Assembly: GCA_964019135.1 (NCBI GenBank)
Contig: OZ025250.1
Location: 52,203,357 to 52,267,356, forward strand
DNA length: 64,000 nucleotides
Reading direction: 5' to 3'
Source: Arenicola marina
Lineage: Eukaryota; Annelida; Polychaeta; Arenicolidae
Program-made: the position numbers and the translations under genes
In this document: in pieces, positions 28,584-40,100 of the stretch
Position numbering within the stretch: position 1 is the first letter of the stretch
How the letters are laid out: every line of letters starts with the position of its first letter
Notes under the pieces: generated by a model
Told to the model about the DNA's origin: nothing
Seen by the model: the letters and a program-made list of their open reading frames with translations, nothing else
The model's database searches: none

Positions 28584-31426
28584 CCAGTTTTCGTGGTATT
28601 CCAGTTTTCGTGGTATCGGGATTTTGCGCTCAAGTCTCGCTTCCTTCCAAAGTAAATAAACATTCGGAACGTGCGACATTTTGACAGCTGACCTAATTCA
28701 AGCAAAAATGAGGAAAAAAGAGGTAAGAACTTCCAATACTTCTACACTTAATAAATAAGCTGCTGTAGATTCTGGAAGATGTCTTAAAATACGAAAATAG
28801 CAAGTCAATATGAATGCTACTGCCAGTTTGTTCACAAAAAAACTCACTGACATCGCGCTGATCAGCTGAGGCTGAGCGTCTGCTAAAAACTGTGCTAAAA
28901 ATAGAATTAATTTATGTGTCGTGCGCAAATTAAATGCGCAATGGATTTTTTACTACGGAAGGCGATAAGTGTTTTTTCTGTGGTATTATTCGTAGCTTTT
29001 TCTTTTTCTTTTCAAAAGAACGGAAAGTCCAAAAAGGTGTCCCACAGGCAATATGGAAGGGATAACATGAGAGGTGCCCTTGATGCAGTTAAGAAAGGGA
29101 GGAGCGTATATAAGGCGGCTAAACAATATGGAGTCCCGGAACAGACATTGCGGGACAGGGTGAAGGGCAAGGTCCAGGAAAGTGTGTCAACCTCCGGTCC
29201 GGAATCACTGTTCACAGTTGCAGAGGAAAGAGACCTGGTCAACCATATCAAGACCATGGCGCAGCGAGGCTGGGGGTATATATAGAAGGATTTGTGCAGC
29301 CTTGCAGCTGATATGGTTCATTTTACAAACAAGAGACCAGAAAACTCAACACCCTTAAGTAAAAAGTGGTGCCAGAAATTCCTAAAGAGATGGCCAGAGC
29401 TAAAAATTACCAAGCCGAAAGGTCTTCAAATCAGTCGGGCCAGATGCACCACTGAAGAGACTGTAAAAAATTATTTTGCAGAATTAGATGACATCTTGAA
29501 GAAATATGACCTTCACAACAAACCGGAATCCATCTATAATGCACTCCTGAACACAATCCCCCAAGGGTTATCGGGGTGAGAGGACAAACAACACAAGCTA
29601 TCACCTCTCCCAGATCAACATTCACCACAGTCATATCATGCGGAAATGCTGTTGGCCAAGCCATACCACCATTCATTATTTTCAAAGGAGCGAAGATGAC
29701 AAATGAACTGTTAACAGGTGCAGCTCCAGGGGTAACTGGCCGTGTGTCCAAAACTGGCTGGTCAAACAGCGCTTTGTTTCAGGATTTCATGCAAAATCAT
29801 TTAGTTAAGTTTGTCAATACCAACAACAGCTCCAAAATTCTACTCCTGTATGACGGTCACAAGTCTCATGTTTGTGTCCCACTGATTGAATGGGCGAGAC
29901 AACACAATATTATTCTGTTTGTACTGCCACCTCACACCAGTCATGCACTTCAGCCCCTTGATGTCGGGGTTTTTGGCCCATTCAAAAATGCATTTTATCA
30001 ACTGTGCTCCAAATTCATGCGGAAAAATCCTAGAAAGGTCATCTCCAGGTACGACCTGTGTTCCCTTGTTTGTGAGGCCCACCATCTGGCATTGACTGCA
30101 AAGAACTTGATTGGGGCATTCAGAAAATCTGGTATTTGTCCTTTTGATTACAGCGCAATTTCTAAAGACCTTGTTACCCCATCCCACACATTTTCCAAAT
30201 CTAAGAACATTAACAAAACAAATTCAAACCTTGAAGAGTACCTTAACACCAAGCTTCCAACATCAGTGCTTCCCTGCAAGGGAGCCAAAGATGGTGTATC
30301 TGTTGGAGGAATGGCTATTACAGAAGATAGCTTATATGATGCACTAAGAAAAGAAAGTAAAAAGAGAAAAAGTCTGTTTGAAGAGGAGGAGGAAGGACCC
30401 AGGATGAATAAAGGGAAAAGGATAGCTAAGGCGGGAAAAGAAGTCCGGAAAGGTCTCTCCTCCATTAAAAAAACAATAAAATTTCAAACTCCTTTTAGAT
30501 CCACCCAGCCGGAAATGCCTGGCCCTTCTCACTTCAATATCCCCGAGTCTCTTTCCCTCTCTCCTGGTGATGATGACAGTGAAAATGAAATGTGCTGTGT
30601 GTGTAATATGTTTTCTCCAGCGGCTCTGAAAAGTCAAACTGGCATACGCTTTGTCAACTGGGCACAATGTGAACAATGTATGCGTTGGGTTCACCTCGAA
30701 TTCTGTGTCAATATTCAATCTGTCCAGGCAGATGAAAAATTCCTGTGCCCCCATTGCGTTCCGAGGAGGTGCAAGCGCATGGAAGAATAGTCTCATGATA
30801 TTTGCAAAGGCCACACAGGAAATATCCCTCTACAATGGTTGATGTCATTGTTAAAGTGTCTGCCACAGGCTGCTCACGATTAAATGATTAATCTTCTATG
30901 CATATAAATTAAAAATGTTCCATAAACTCCATGTGTGATTAGAAATATATTCTATGGACTAAGCTTATTTATTCGTAAATATTTTAAAATATTCTTCTCT
31001 GTATAAATTATTGCTGCTGCAATATTTGTTTGTTATGGTAATACAGCCATAAAAGGCTGGTTGTGTGAGCTAATAAATTGTTTTTATATCATGTATATCC
31101 TTGAGTTATGGGTTAAGGAGCAAATTTTTTCACACAGCTACATCTTGAGTGACGTACAACAACTAACATGTCACCTGTAAGGCTTCCGTACACAAAAACT
31201 TTGATATTTCCGGTACCACGAAAACTGGCGCCCCTGGCGAGTGAAAACGTACTTCAACGTCAACAGGCTCGAGTTCCTATTCAGTCACTTAATTTGCATC
31301 CAAAGGTTGTGAAAAGCTAGGAACAAATGAATGAGGTAGACTTTGATTAAATTTGAGAAATTCAACGATAATATACAATTTTAAATTGTTGCGAGACTGA
31401 ACAAAAAGATTTACCACGAAAACTGG
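28584..31426. mobile_element. Pogo/Tigger-type DNA transposon with doubled end repeats
   Basis: CCAGTTTTCGTGGTA occurs at 28584-28598 and again at 28601-28615; its complement occurs at 31214-31228 and 31412-31426. The inner pair extends further: CCAGTTTTCGTGGTATCGGG at left against CCAGTTTTCGTGGTACCGGA (complement) at right. So the element is 28601-31228 by the inner ends or 28584-31426 by the outer. No clear TA duplication is visible. It encloses the transposase at 28708-30790. A poly(A) signal AATAAA lies at 31072. Confidence 0.85.
28708..30790 (+). pseudogene. Pogo-type transposase (HTH_psq, DDE, C-terminal PHD-like finger), damaged
   Basis: Exon 1 (28708-28722, MRKKE) ends at GAG|GTAAGA. 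A 296-nt intron follows, then acceptor CTTTTCAAAAG before 29019, in phase. The product opens with a CENP-B/psq helix-turn-helix (RQYGRDNMRGALDAVKKGRS, YKAAKQYGVPEQTLRDRVKG). The DDE core keeps KILLLYDGHKSH (second Asp) and HALQPLDVGVFGPFK (third Asp). The tail has CCVCNMF and a C-x2-C, H, C-x2-C pattern to CPHC, a PHD-like finger. Breaks: an in-frame TAG at 29283-29285, and a frame change at about 29545-29576 where the first catalytic Asp (YN-x-DE-x-G) should be; that motif is missing. It belongs to the group often mislabelled 'MFS-type transporter clz9-like' in invertebrate annotations. As it stands it should be inactive. Confidence 0.88.
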
Positions 31427-31429
31427 TCC

Positions 31430-32650
31430 CCCCGTCATACAGTGATGGTGGGTGTGTCGCCCATGCAAGGCATATGGAGAGTGAGAGAAAAGATGCCCAT
31501 CTCGCACGAGAAGCAATGCCATATGTATTTTCTCGCTCGAATAGAACTTCAAACGTCGCCATTAAGTCAACACGGAGATCTAACGATGACAATGATACTC
31601 ACAACTGCACCTAAATATTTGGTCGAAATCATAACAGTGGCGCTCAATAGCACCTGTAACTAAGTGTTGCGCGCGACGTGTTTCCTTGGAGATATGACGT
31701 CGTCAAAGTGATTACGCCTCTGTTGTTTTAGGCAAAATGGTATCTATTTGTTAAAAGGAACCTTTTGTTTTCGTAAAGTGTGGCTGTATTTCTATAGTTG
31801 GAGATTATATGATTCAGGCCTATAGCTATTAAGTTCGGTTGGTTTGTTGGAACTATTTATGTAAATATCAGTTACGCGCATTGACACCGCGGTAACCACT
31901 GAGACTGAGTGACAAGATCTGTAACGTGAATGGCGGCAGCAAAACAACGCACGATTGGAAAACTAAAATGGATCTTACACAGTAAGTTTCAGCTTTTAAG
32001 CCGCCAAACTTCGCCACATAAACTAATTTGTCAAACTGTAACATAATATGATAAAATCTCCATTTCTGACACGTATACCGGGATGGGTTTTTCCCGGAAC
32101 TGGTGTCAACATTGGCCAGTGACAACAGAGTGCGAGAAGACATCCGAAAATAACACTGACACTGTGACAGTCACGGCAAATTGATGAGGATTCATTATGT
32201 CAACATTTCGGTATAGACAGGGATACATGGCGAAGAGCTGTAAACTGTTCAATCTCGGATGAGCAAATAGAGAAAAATTGCGGGTTGCTGTTCCAGGGAA
32301 AGAGAGAAAAGAAGCAAAAAAAAGGTTCATTTTTGCGGTACCTACGTGTATACTGTATACGTAACTATATGCAGTCCCCCCCCCGCACCCCCCCCCCCCT
32401 CACCCACCTATCCCATATAGACCATATACGTCTACAGGCTAGTGATATTCTACCTTCTAGCGAGAGGGATGAGACGGGATATAAAACAACAGATCGCCTG
32501 CACGCTATGTAAGATATTTTCTGCAATCATGTTAAATGTCTGTAATCCGCGTTTATTGAATAGAAGAGTACGCCATGAGCTATTATTGCGCCGATACTCC
32601 CGAGGTTTAACGGTGTCAATCACCAGAGGTGACGACGGTGATTGCAACGC
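31430..32650. other. Intergenic, nothing recognised
   Basis: Unique AT-leaning DNA, with C-runs at 32373-32402. No gene or RNA seen. Confidence 0.6.
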
Positions 32651-33120
32651 CACCCCCACCGCGCACCCGCCTCCTCTCCACCCCCATTGAGAGAGTTCCA
32701 AGGGACCCCATAACATTAGGAACAAGACCAATCTCTCTCCTGTCTCTCTCTCTTCCATTCCTTCCCTCCGTGGTCCAACAGGGGACTGATGGGGAATCAG
32801 CCGCCAGCCTTCCAATATCCCATCCCAGGTCTGTCCCCATCGCTCGTGGCCGTATCAGCAGTGTCACGCCGCCATCCCCCCCACTAACACCTCACGCCAC
32901 CTCCCACCGTCCCCATTACCTCACGCTACCCCCCACCTCACCCTCCGACATCACTGACCCCTCCTCACCCCGCCTTCCCCTCTCACCCCTTCACCCTCCA
33001 ATCTCAATCACCTTCCACCTCACCCCCACCTCACCCACTTGCCCACCCCTCTACCTCAATCCCCCCCTGTCAACCTCCCGACCTCCCCCCTCCCCCCCCC
33101 TCCCCGCCCCCACTGCCATT
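32650..33120. repeat. C/T-rich low-complexity tract
   Basis: Strongly pyrimidine-rich on the plus strand (CCACCTCACCC, CTCTCTCTCTTCC). It opens a Pro/Ser/Leu frame by composition alone. Confidence 0.85.
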
Positions 33121-33284
33121 CGCGAGTCGCTCTCCGCTGTTGTCTGTCGTGCCCGAGCCATTGTAACTGGGGCTGACAGACCTCAAACAGTGCCGCCAGC
33201 CTGACATGGAACTCAAGTCAAGCGGCCGTGTTTGGCCTCAAGGTGTGGAGTACAGGACTTCTCTTGACGAGCGGGGCGGGGTGT

Positions 33285-34680
33285 GTGTGTGTGTGGGGGG
33301 GGGGGGGGTCGGACGGGCCGGGGGGGGGGGTGCAGTGGTAAGGCTGTTGGGAGGGTTGTGTGTGATCTGTGAGGTGGGGTGTGTGGGATGTGTTGGCTGG
33401 GGTATGTAGGGCGGGGTGAGAGACTGTGTGGGGTAGGGGAGGGGTGTGTGAGTTAGGTGGGTGTATGGTGGATGTGTTTGGAGTGGGATAGGGTGGGGGA
33501 GCGGGGAATAACTATGACGGGGATTAGCTGCGGGGTAGGCGGGGAGGGGGGGTAGGCGGGGAGGGGGGGTAGGCGGGGAGGGGGGGGGAGGTGGATCATT
33601 CAGGGAAGGTACTTGAGGGAGGGGATCAAGATCGAACAAGGCGGGGCGGGGGGGGGGGGGTGGGGGTTGAGGGCTGAAGGCCTGCAGGGTCTCTGTAGTG
33701 GGGAAGGGGGGGGCGAGGGTTAAGGCGGGGAGGGGGTGGGGCGCGGGGGTTAAGGCGGGGAGGGGGTGGGGCGCGGGGGTTAAGGCGGGGAGGGCGTGGG
33801 GCGCGGAGGTTAAAGCGGGGATGGGGTGGGGCGCGGGGGTTAAGGCGGGGAGGGGGTGGGGCGCGGGGGTTAAGGCGGGGAGGGGGTGGGGCGCGGGGGT
33901 TAAGGCGGGGAGGGCGTGGGGCGCGGGGGTTAAAGCGGGGATGGGGTGGGGCGCAGTGGCGAATGAGAATGATTTGGGGGATCAAAATCAAGACACAAGC
34001 CGTACTGAGCGAAATATGATACATTGCTGAAGGTGGGAAGGTGATGGAGGGAGGGTGATGGAGGGAGGGTGATGGAGGGAGGGTGATGGAGAGAGGGTGA
34101 TGGAGGGAGGGTGATGGAGGGAGGGTCATGGAGGGAGGGTCATGGAGGGAGGGTGATGGAGGGAGGGTGATGGAGGGAGGGTGATGGAGGGAGGGTGATG
34201 AGAGGATGATGGAGAGAGGTTCATAGAGAGAGGGTCATGGAGGGAAGGATATGGGGGGAGGGTGATGGGGGGAGGGTAGTTACTTCTATGCCTCGCATGG
34301 GATCGTGAACACGCAGGGCAGATATCCCGGGGTATATGGAGGCGAGGGTAGGGGATAGGAGGGTAGGGCATAGGAGGGTAGGGGATAGGAGGGTGGGGGG
34401 TAGGAGGGTAGGGGATAGGGTATGGGATAGGAGGGTTGGGATAGGAGGGTAGGGATAGGAGGGTAGGGGATAGGAGGGTAGGGGGGGGGGCATGGGAGGG
34501 TGGGGGATAGGAGGGTGGGGGGAAAGGAGGGTAGAGAAAAGGTGCGTGGGTGTATATGGGTCAGAGGTGAGCCGGAGCGGGGGAGGGAGGTGATGACAGT
34601 AGACGTGAGTGGTGGACGGGACAACCGTGAGTGTGGGGGGGGGCTGTGAGTGGGTGGGGGTGGGGGTTGGAGGGGTGGCG
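33285..34680. repeat. G-rich array cluster
   Basis: Several abutting arrays: GGGGAGGGGGGGTAGGC units at about 33535-33595; a 30-bp unit GGTTAAGGCGGGGAGGGGGT at 33705-33955; a 14-bp GATGGAGGGAGGGT array at 34035-34200; GGATAGGAGGGTAGG units at 34340-34520. Nearly all G is on the plus strand, with many four-run G tracts able to form G-quadruplexes. Confidence 0.92.
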
Positions 34681-34929
34681 ACCCCCCGTGCCATGTGATA
34701 CTCCTGTACACACCACAGATCAGGGTGGAGGAGGCTTCACAAGCCGCGATCCAATCAAAACGAGACTTGATGACACTAATCGGACGAGAGTGCTCGGCTA
34801 CAGCATAGCCACGCGAGAATCTCGTGATCCCTGCCAGGAGCAAGGGGACGGGGAAAGGGAAAAGGGATGACGGGGGCGGGGGCGGGGGACAGCTGGCGGC
34901 GGCGTTAGCGGGGGAAAAAGTAATGGCAA

Positions 34930-35376
34930 TGAGACGGTCTATAACGGACGTACGGGTCTATAGCGGACGTACGGGTCTATAATGGACGTACGGGTCTATC
35001 CTGGAAGGAAAGGTCTATACCGGGGCTATCCTGGAAGGAAAGGTCTATACCGGGTCTATCCTGGAAGGAAAGGTCTATACCGGGTCTATCCTGGAAGGAA
35101 AGCTCTATACCGGGTCTATCCTGGAAGGAAAGGTCTATACCGGGTCTATCCTGAAAGGAAAGGTCTATACCGGGTCTATTCTGGAAGGAAAGGTCTATAC
35201 CGGGTCTATCCTGGAAGGAAAGGTCTATAACGGGTCTATCCTGGAAGGAAAGGTCTATACCGGGTCTATCCTGGAAGGAAAGGTCTATACCGGGTCTATC
35301 CTGGAAGGAAGGGTCTATACCGGGTCTATCCTGGAAGGAAAGGTCTATACCGGGTCTATCCTGGAAGGAAAGGTCT
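34930..35376. repeat. 30-bp minisatellite running into the assembly gap
   Basis: About 14 copies of a 30-bp unit containing CTATCCTGGAAGGAAAGGTC. It is cut off by the N run, so its true length is unknown. Confidence 0.95.
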
Positions 35377-35576
35377 NNNNNNNNNNNNNNNNNNNNNNNN
35401 NNNNNNNNNNNNNNNNNNNNNNNNNNNNNNNNNNNNNNNNNNNNNNNNNNNNNNNNNNNNNNNNNNNNNNNNNNNNNNNNNNNNNNNNNNNNNNNNNNNN
35501 NNNNNNNNNNNNNNNNNNNNNNNNNNNNNNNNNNNNNNNNNNNNNNNNNNNNNNNNNNNNNNNNNNNNNNNNNNNN
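35377..35576. other. Assembly gap, 200 N
   Basis: Exactly 200 N, so probably a placeholder size. It breaks both the 30-bp array and whatever lies 5' of the NHL fragment. Confidence 0.99.
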
Positions 35577-35579
35577 AGT

Positions 35580-36016
35580 CCATCCGGACTCTCTATGTCT
35601 GTGTTTGGCCGGTGTCCGTGTGGTGGATGTGGCTGGGGGCGGGGGGTGTCCACCCTCAACACGCCACTGGAGGTGCAGGGGGAGGGGTGGCGGCCGAGGT
35701 ATGTGTCCGTCCTCCGGGACACGATCCTGGTGGCGTACACCTCGCTCCTGGTGCTGTAAACAGGGGACGGCGCTCCGGGCCGCGTCCTCAACCTCCCAGG
35801 ACTCTCGGATCCCCGTGACATCACCCGCAACGGAGATCACTTTGTGGTGTGTGACAGGCGGGGTCACTCTCTGCATGCCGTGAGCCAGGCGGGGGAGGCG
35901 GTCACCAGGGTGGAGCTGGGGGAGGTGACCTCCTAGTATATATCATGGCCCCCCATCACCACCTCCTCTACGTTACGGACTACAACAACAACAAACTATT
36001 TGTCATGAGCCGCTGA
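35580..36016 (+). pseudogene. NHL beta-propeller fragment (C-terminal end of a TRIM-NHL-like protein)
   Basis: The plus strand reads STLNTPLEVQGEGWRPRYVS, VLRDTILVAYTSLLVL, stop, TGDGAPGRVLNLPGLSDPRD, ITRNGDHFVVCDRRGHSLHA, VSQAGEAVTRVELGEVTS. After a frame change it continues HHHLLYVTDYNNNKLFVMSR and a TGA at 36014-36016. LYVTDYNNNKLFV and HFVVCDRRGHSLHAV are typical NHL blades, as in TRIM2/3/71-type E3 ligases, which bind RNA or protein. Breaks seen: TAA at 35757, TAG at 35934 and one frame change near 35936. A poly(A) signal AATAAA follows at 36148. It is either a decayed copy or a poor draft consensus next to the gap. The 5' part would lie in or left of the gap. Confidence 0.7.
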
Positions 36017-36159
36017 CGACGATGCTCTCGGTGATGCTGGACTTGGCAGTGATGCTGGACTTTATCATGTTATCGATACATTAACGATATAGGGCAATGT
36101 GTGCCAATCGTGCATTTTTGACGTGTTCAGTCATTAACATGCGATACAATAAACATTGT

Positions 36160-37100
36160 TTAATTATAACCAAATGCTGTTTTCTGTTTAATATCTGCGC
36201 GCGTTTGTGTCTTCCTAATTACGTGTCCCATTGATACATGTGAGGCAATGCAGACAACAGTTGGTGCCGCGCTCAGGGGCGTAGCCAGGGACTTTAGCAG
36301 GTGTACGCACATGCTGCACATGAAATGAAAAACAATTACTTCCGAACAACAGGATTGCACGTACCGGCACAACCCAATGTGTACGCACGTGCGTACGTGC
36401 GTACGTCTGTCGACGCTTCTGACCCCGAACAAACTTTAGCTTATATTATTCTTCTGTGTTTACTTTCTTACATTCCTGAGTTATAACGCCCTAAATAGTA
36501 GACTGGAATACGTTTTTGCAATGCCGATTTAAATTTTAGGAGCGAGGAAATTTTGCCATTAATTCAATGTGAGCTTTTTTTGTGGACACTTTGTAGGACA
36601 ACTGCCCCCCCCCCCCTCCCTCTTATCCGTGTAAATATGTATTTTAGCACATGTTATTCCACTATCTTCTGTTGTGTGTCACGATGAAATAAGGGAAACT
36701 GGCAGTGAGTCATATTAGGGGGGGGGGCGGGTCCACCCATGGCAGTTCATATGGTGGGAGGTGGGGGGGGGTGACAGAGTTGAGACAGGGGCAGGGTAAG
36801 GGTAAGGGGCTCGTACAAAGTGGAGAGGGATTCCGGCGATATCGCCTCGTAGGAAAGTGGGACCACATTTTGCTCGCTCGTTAGGACTGACCTCTATCCA
36901 TATAGCAGAGGTCGGAATAATACATGTAACTTAGGGATGAAAATGATGACACGTGGTATGGAAATGTTACGTGGACAAGCAGTTGCTCCAAGGTGACCCA
37001 GATAGTGCAATGCACGTCGCATCCTGTTTTTAAACTACACACAAGTGTAACGCGACTCCATGACTCGTAACGCTTCATTCAAGGAATATAGCGTGTGGTG
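36160..37100. other. Intergenic, nothing recognised
   Basis: Unique DNA with G-runs (36717-36770) and an alternating ACGTGCGTACGTGCGTACG stretch at about 36380-36405. No gene seen. Confidence 0.6.
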
Positions 37101-37107
37101 AACTGAC

Positions 37108-40100
37108 CTTGACCCTTGGTCGCTTCCGGTTCAGTCTCAGGCGACCGCGGGTCGCTCTTCCACGACTTAAATATCTTTTTACGCTCCGACAAACTGGGAG
37201 TTCGTTTTACGCTGGCCGGGCTAGCGCGCGTGGAGGTGACGTCACGCGAAACCTTATTTTCCTTCTCGTCGAGACCGCTGTACTTAACGTCACCTCGCCG
37301 CTGCCGCCGATGACGTCACGGGGGACAAGGGTTTGGCGCTCCTGACCTTTGACCCGAAGGTGGCCGGCGCAGTGGGAGCCGCGGCTTTGGGTTTGGGCGG
37401 CGTCTTCTTCACCTCGGTCGGCACGTTGCTGGCGTCCTCCACCAGACTCGTCAGATACTTACATCTCTCAACCAGCGTCTTGCAATAATTGTTCATGACG
37501 TCAGAGGAATCTGACGACGACGACGAATCGTCGCTGATCTGTATCGGCGCGCGTTCCTTAGCAACAGCCGCCGGTTGAACTTTCTCCAAGGGGGGCGCTG
37601 CGGTGGTGACGGCCGCCTGAATGGGGAAATCCTGGTTGCTAGTTTCCTGCGCCCGGTACAAATCCGACATTCGCTTTTTCCAACCGGAGTCACGTGACGC
37701 TGGCGCGGGAGCTGCGGCGACGGCGGTGGGGGCGGTAGTCGAGTGACTGTCGCTGGCGCCTTGCCCCGGGACCTCGAACTTCTTCTTCAGATCCTGGATA
37801 CCTGGCGACGTGGACGAATCGCGGTCACTCTCCTCCCGAGACCCCGGTGACCTTGCACCAAAGTCAGCGGGCTGGGGTGACTTCTGACCTCCGAGCGTCA
37901 CTGACGTCACCGGCAAAGTAGCGTTCAGCAGCGAAGGCCTGGCAGAAATTCCTTTGGATTTCACCTCCGTTTGATCCGACTCGCTGGCGACATCCTCAGG
38001 CGGCGTGCCGATCTTGACCACGTCCTTCACCCCCTTGTTGCCTCGCTCGTCCGGCGTGGATGAGCACGTCTCTTCACTGGAAACCCAAACTAGCGGCTTG
38101 CCAGGTCCTCGGCTTTGTGGCGTATCCTCGACCTTGTGCTTGGACCTCGGCAGCGTGGCCGGCCGGAAGTGGTCGCTTTCTAAAGTGGCGGACGAACCTT
38201 CGCCGCTACTGTTGGTCGGGATGGTGGTGGTGGTGGTGGAGCTCTCGAAGCGCGACAGCAACTCGCGGACGCTCTTTTCTCGGCGCAATACGGCCGGACT
38301 CTGAGAATCCTGGGCCGTGTCCGAGTCCGTGTCTGTCACGGCGGGGGCGGCGGCGGCGCCGGTGGAGGCGAGCCTCAGCCTCGAGTCTGATTGGCGCGCA
38401 CCGCTGACGTCATCCAGCGTGTACTCGGGCGACACCGACATGCTGGTGTCACCACGAGGGCCCGAGCCGCGTGACGTCACCGCCTTGACGTAGAATGCGT
38501 CATCGTTGTCGCAGGACGCGTTGAGCTTGGACTGCTCGCCATGGTTACCACCGGCACCGCCGACGGTTCCCGCGGTGCATTGGTGTCCGTCCAAGTCCTC
38601 CATTTCAAAGAGCAGCGAATACGCGCTCTTCTTCATGTCTCGCGCCTCGCTGGTCGCCGACGTCGGTAGACTTTCCGGACGCGGTATTTCCGGCTTCGGT
38701 GACGTCAACGACGCCGGCGACGCCGCTTCCGGTATGTCTGCGCCCGTTCCGCCACCAGGTGGCTACACCGGGGTGGTGTGGAAGCTCTGCGATACCTCCG
38801 CTTCCGTGTAGTCACCAAACACGGCCGGCTTAGCCTTCCGCGCTTCCATGAACGTCGGGCTGGCCGACGTGCTTCTGTCGGCCAGGTAACCATCCACGGT
38901 GACCGCCGCCAGAGGTCGCTCCTCAGGCGTCTCCACCGGCTGTTTGGTCAAACTTTCGCTCGAGGCGCAGTCGGGACTGGACCAGTTGCGACCGCCTGGC
39001 GGTGTTTATAAACGTGGTGGGGCCGCCGAGACTGGTCAGCCTTTCCGGCGGAGACGTCGGTGGCGTCACCTGGTGGTCAGTCGGCGACGGGCAGGAGTGG
39101 GGCGCCACGTGTTGGTGGCGGATGGGCGATGGCGGGCGCGCCACCTGGCGGCTTGGTTGGAGCACGCGGCAGGATTGCGCCCTACCGGGAGAGGCCAGGG
39201 GTTTCCGGATGACGATGCATCCCGGTTCCGATCTGGGCTCCACGGATCCTCTGATCGGGAGCCCCTCCCTCTCCGCAACGACGCGTGACCCGACCAACTC
39301 CGGTTGAGTCGCCGCTGTACCGCGAGGATGAGAATCGCGACTGAGCGTCGGGCGAACCGAGGTCAAGGTCGGTGGAGGAGGCGCCGCTGTTGGGCCGGGG
39401 CGGCGGCGGCGTCGGCGGCGGCGGCAAGCAGAGTCCCGAGTCCAAGTCTCGTGTCAGTGTGGATGGCGGCGAGCTGAGGGCCTCGGCGTAGAGTTTGGCG
39501 GCGCCGGGGAAATCCGACTCGTCGCTGCTGGTGGCGGTGGCGGTGGTGGCGGTGACGGTACCGCTGGCCGCTCCGTCACTGCTCACCGTGAAGTTAGTGC
39601 TCAGGGTGGCGCCGCTCACGTGGCTTCCGCATATCGAGGGTACCGTGTCCTGATTGGTCGACGTGGCGGACGTCGTCATGGGGTCGGCGGACAGGCGCGA
39701 CGAAAGGACGTTCCCTTGCCCCTCGCCACCGAATACTGAAAGTTATCCGGGATGTAAGGAGTAGATTCGTGTTCAAGTCGATTGGCTCCAACCGCGTATC
39801 CGACATGACCTTGGGCGCCGTCACAGGGACGCTCAAGGTGATCCCGGGAGCTGGTCAGGACGTTTCGGTCCCGTTCGATGGTTGTCTCAAATTGTCTGCT
39901 ATCCATGTCCACGGCGTCCGGCTCGCTGAAGGGGTCCCTGGCGGCGGACACCCCTCCGGACGAGTCGAGCGGGGCGGCGGGAGCCATGTTTTCGTGACTG
40001 GCACCCGAACTGTCGCCCTCCGTGCTGCCGAAGTGCGTGAGGCTGTCGTTGACGTTGGCGTCTCCGCGCGCGCACAAGGGTTCTCTGCGACCGGCCGCCT

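Noticed and set aside
32629-33204. 191-codon Pro/Ser-rich frame
   Set aside because: C/T-rich low-complexity DNA gives such frames by composition; no domain, no splice sites.
34722-34805. Upstream coiled-coil exon of the NHL protein
   Set aside because: Only about 28 open codons after a fair acceptor, ending in a stop with no donor; too weak to list as a feature.
38763-38768. Programmed stop-codon read-through at the TAG in the long Ser-rich region
   Set aside because: The following bases (CCA) do not fit known read-through contexts, and the other stops and frame changes nearby favour decay or consensus error.
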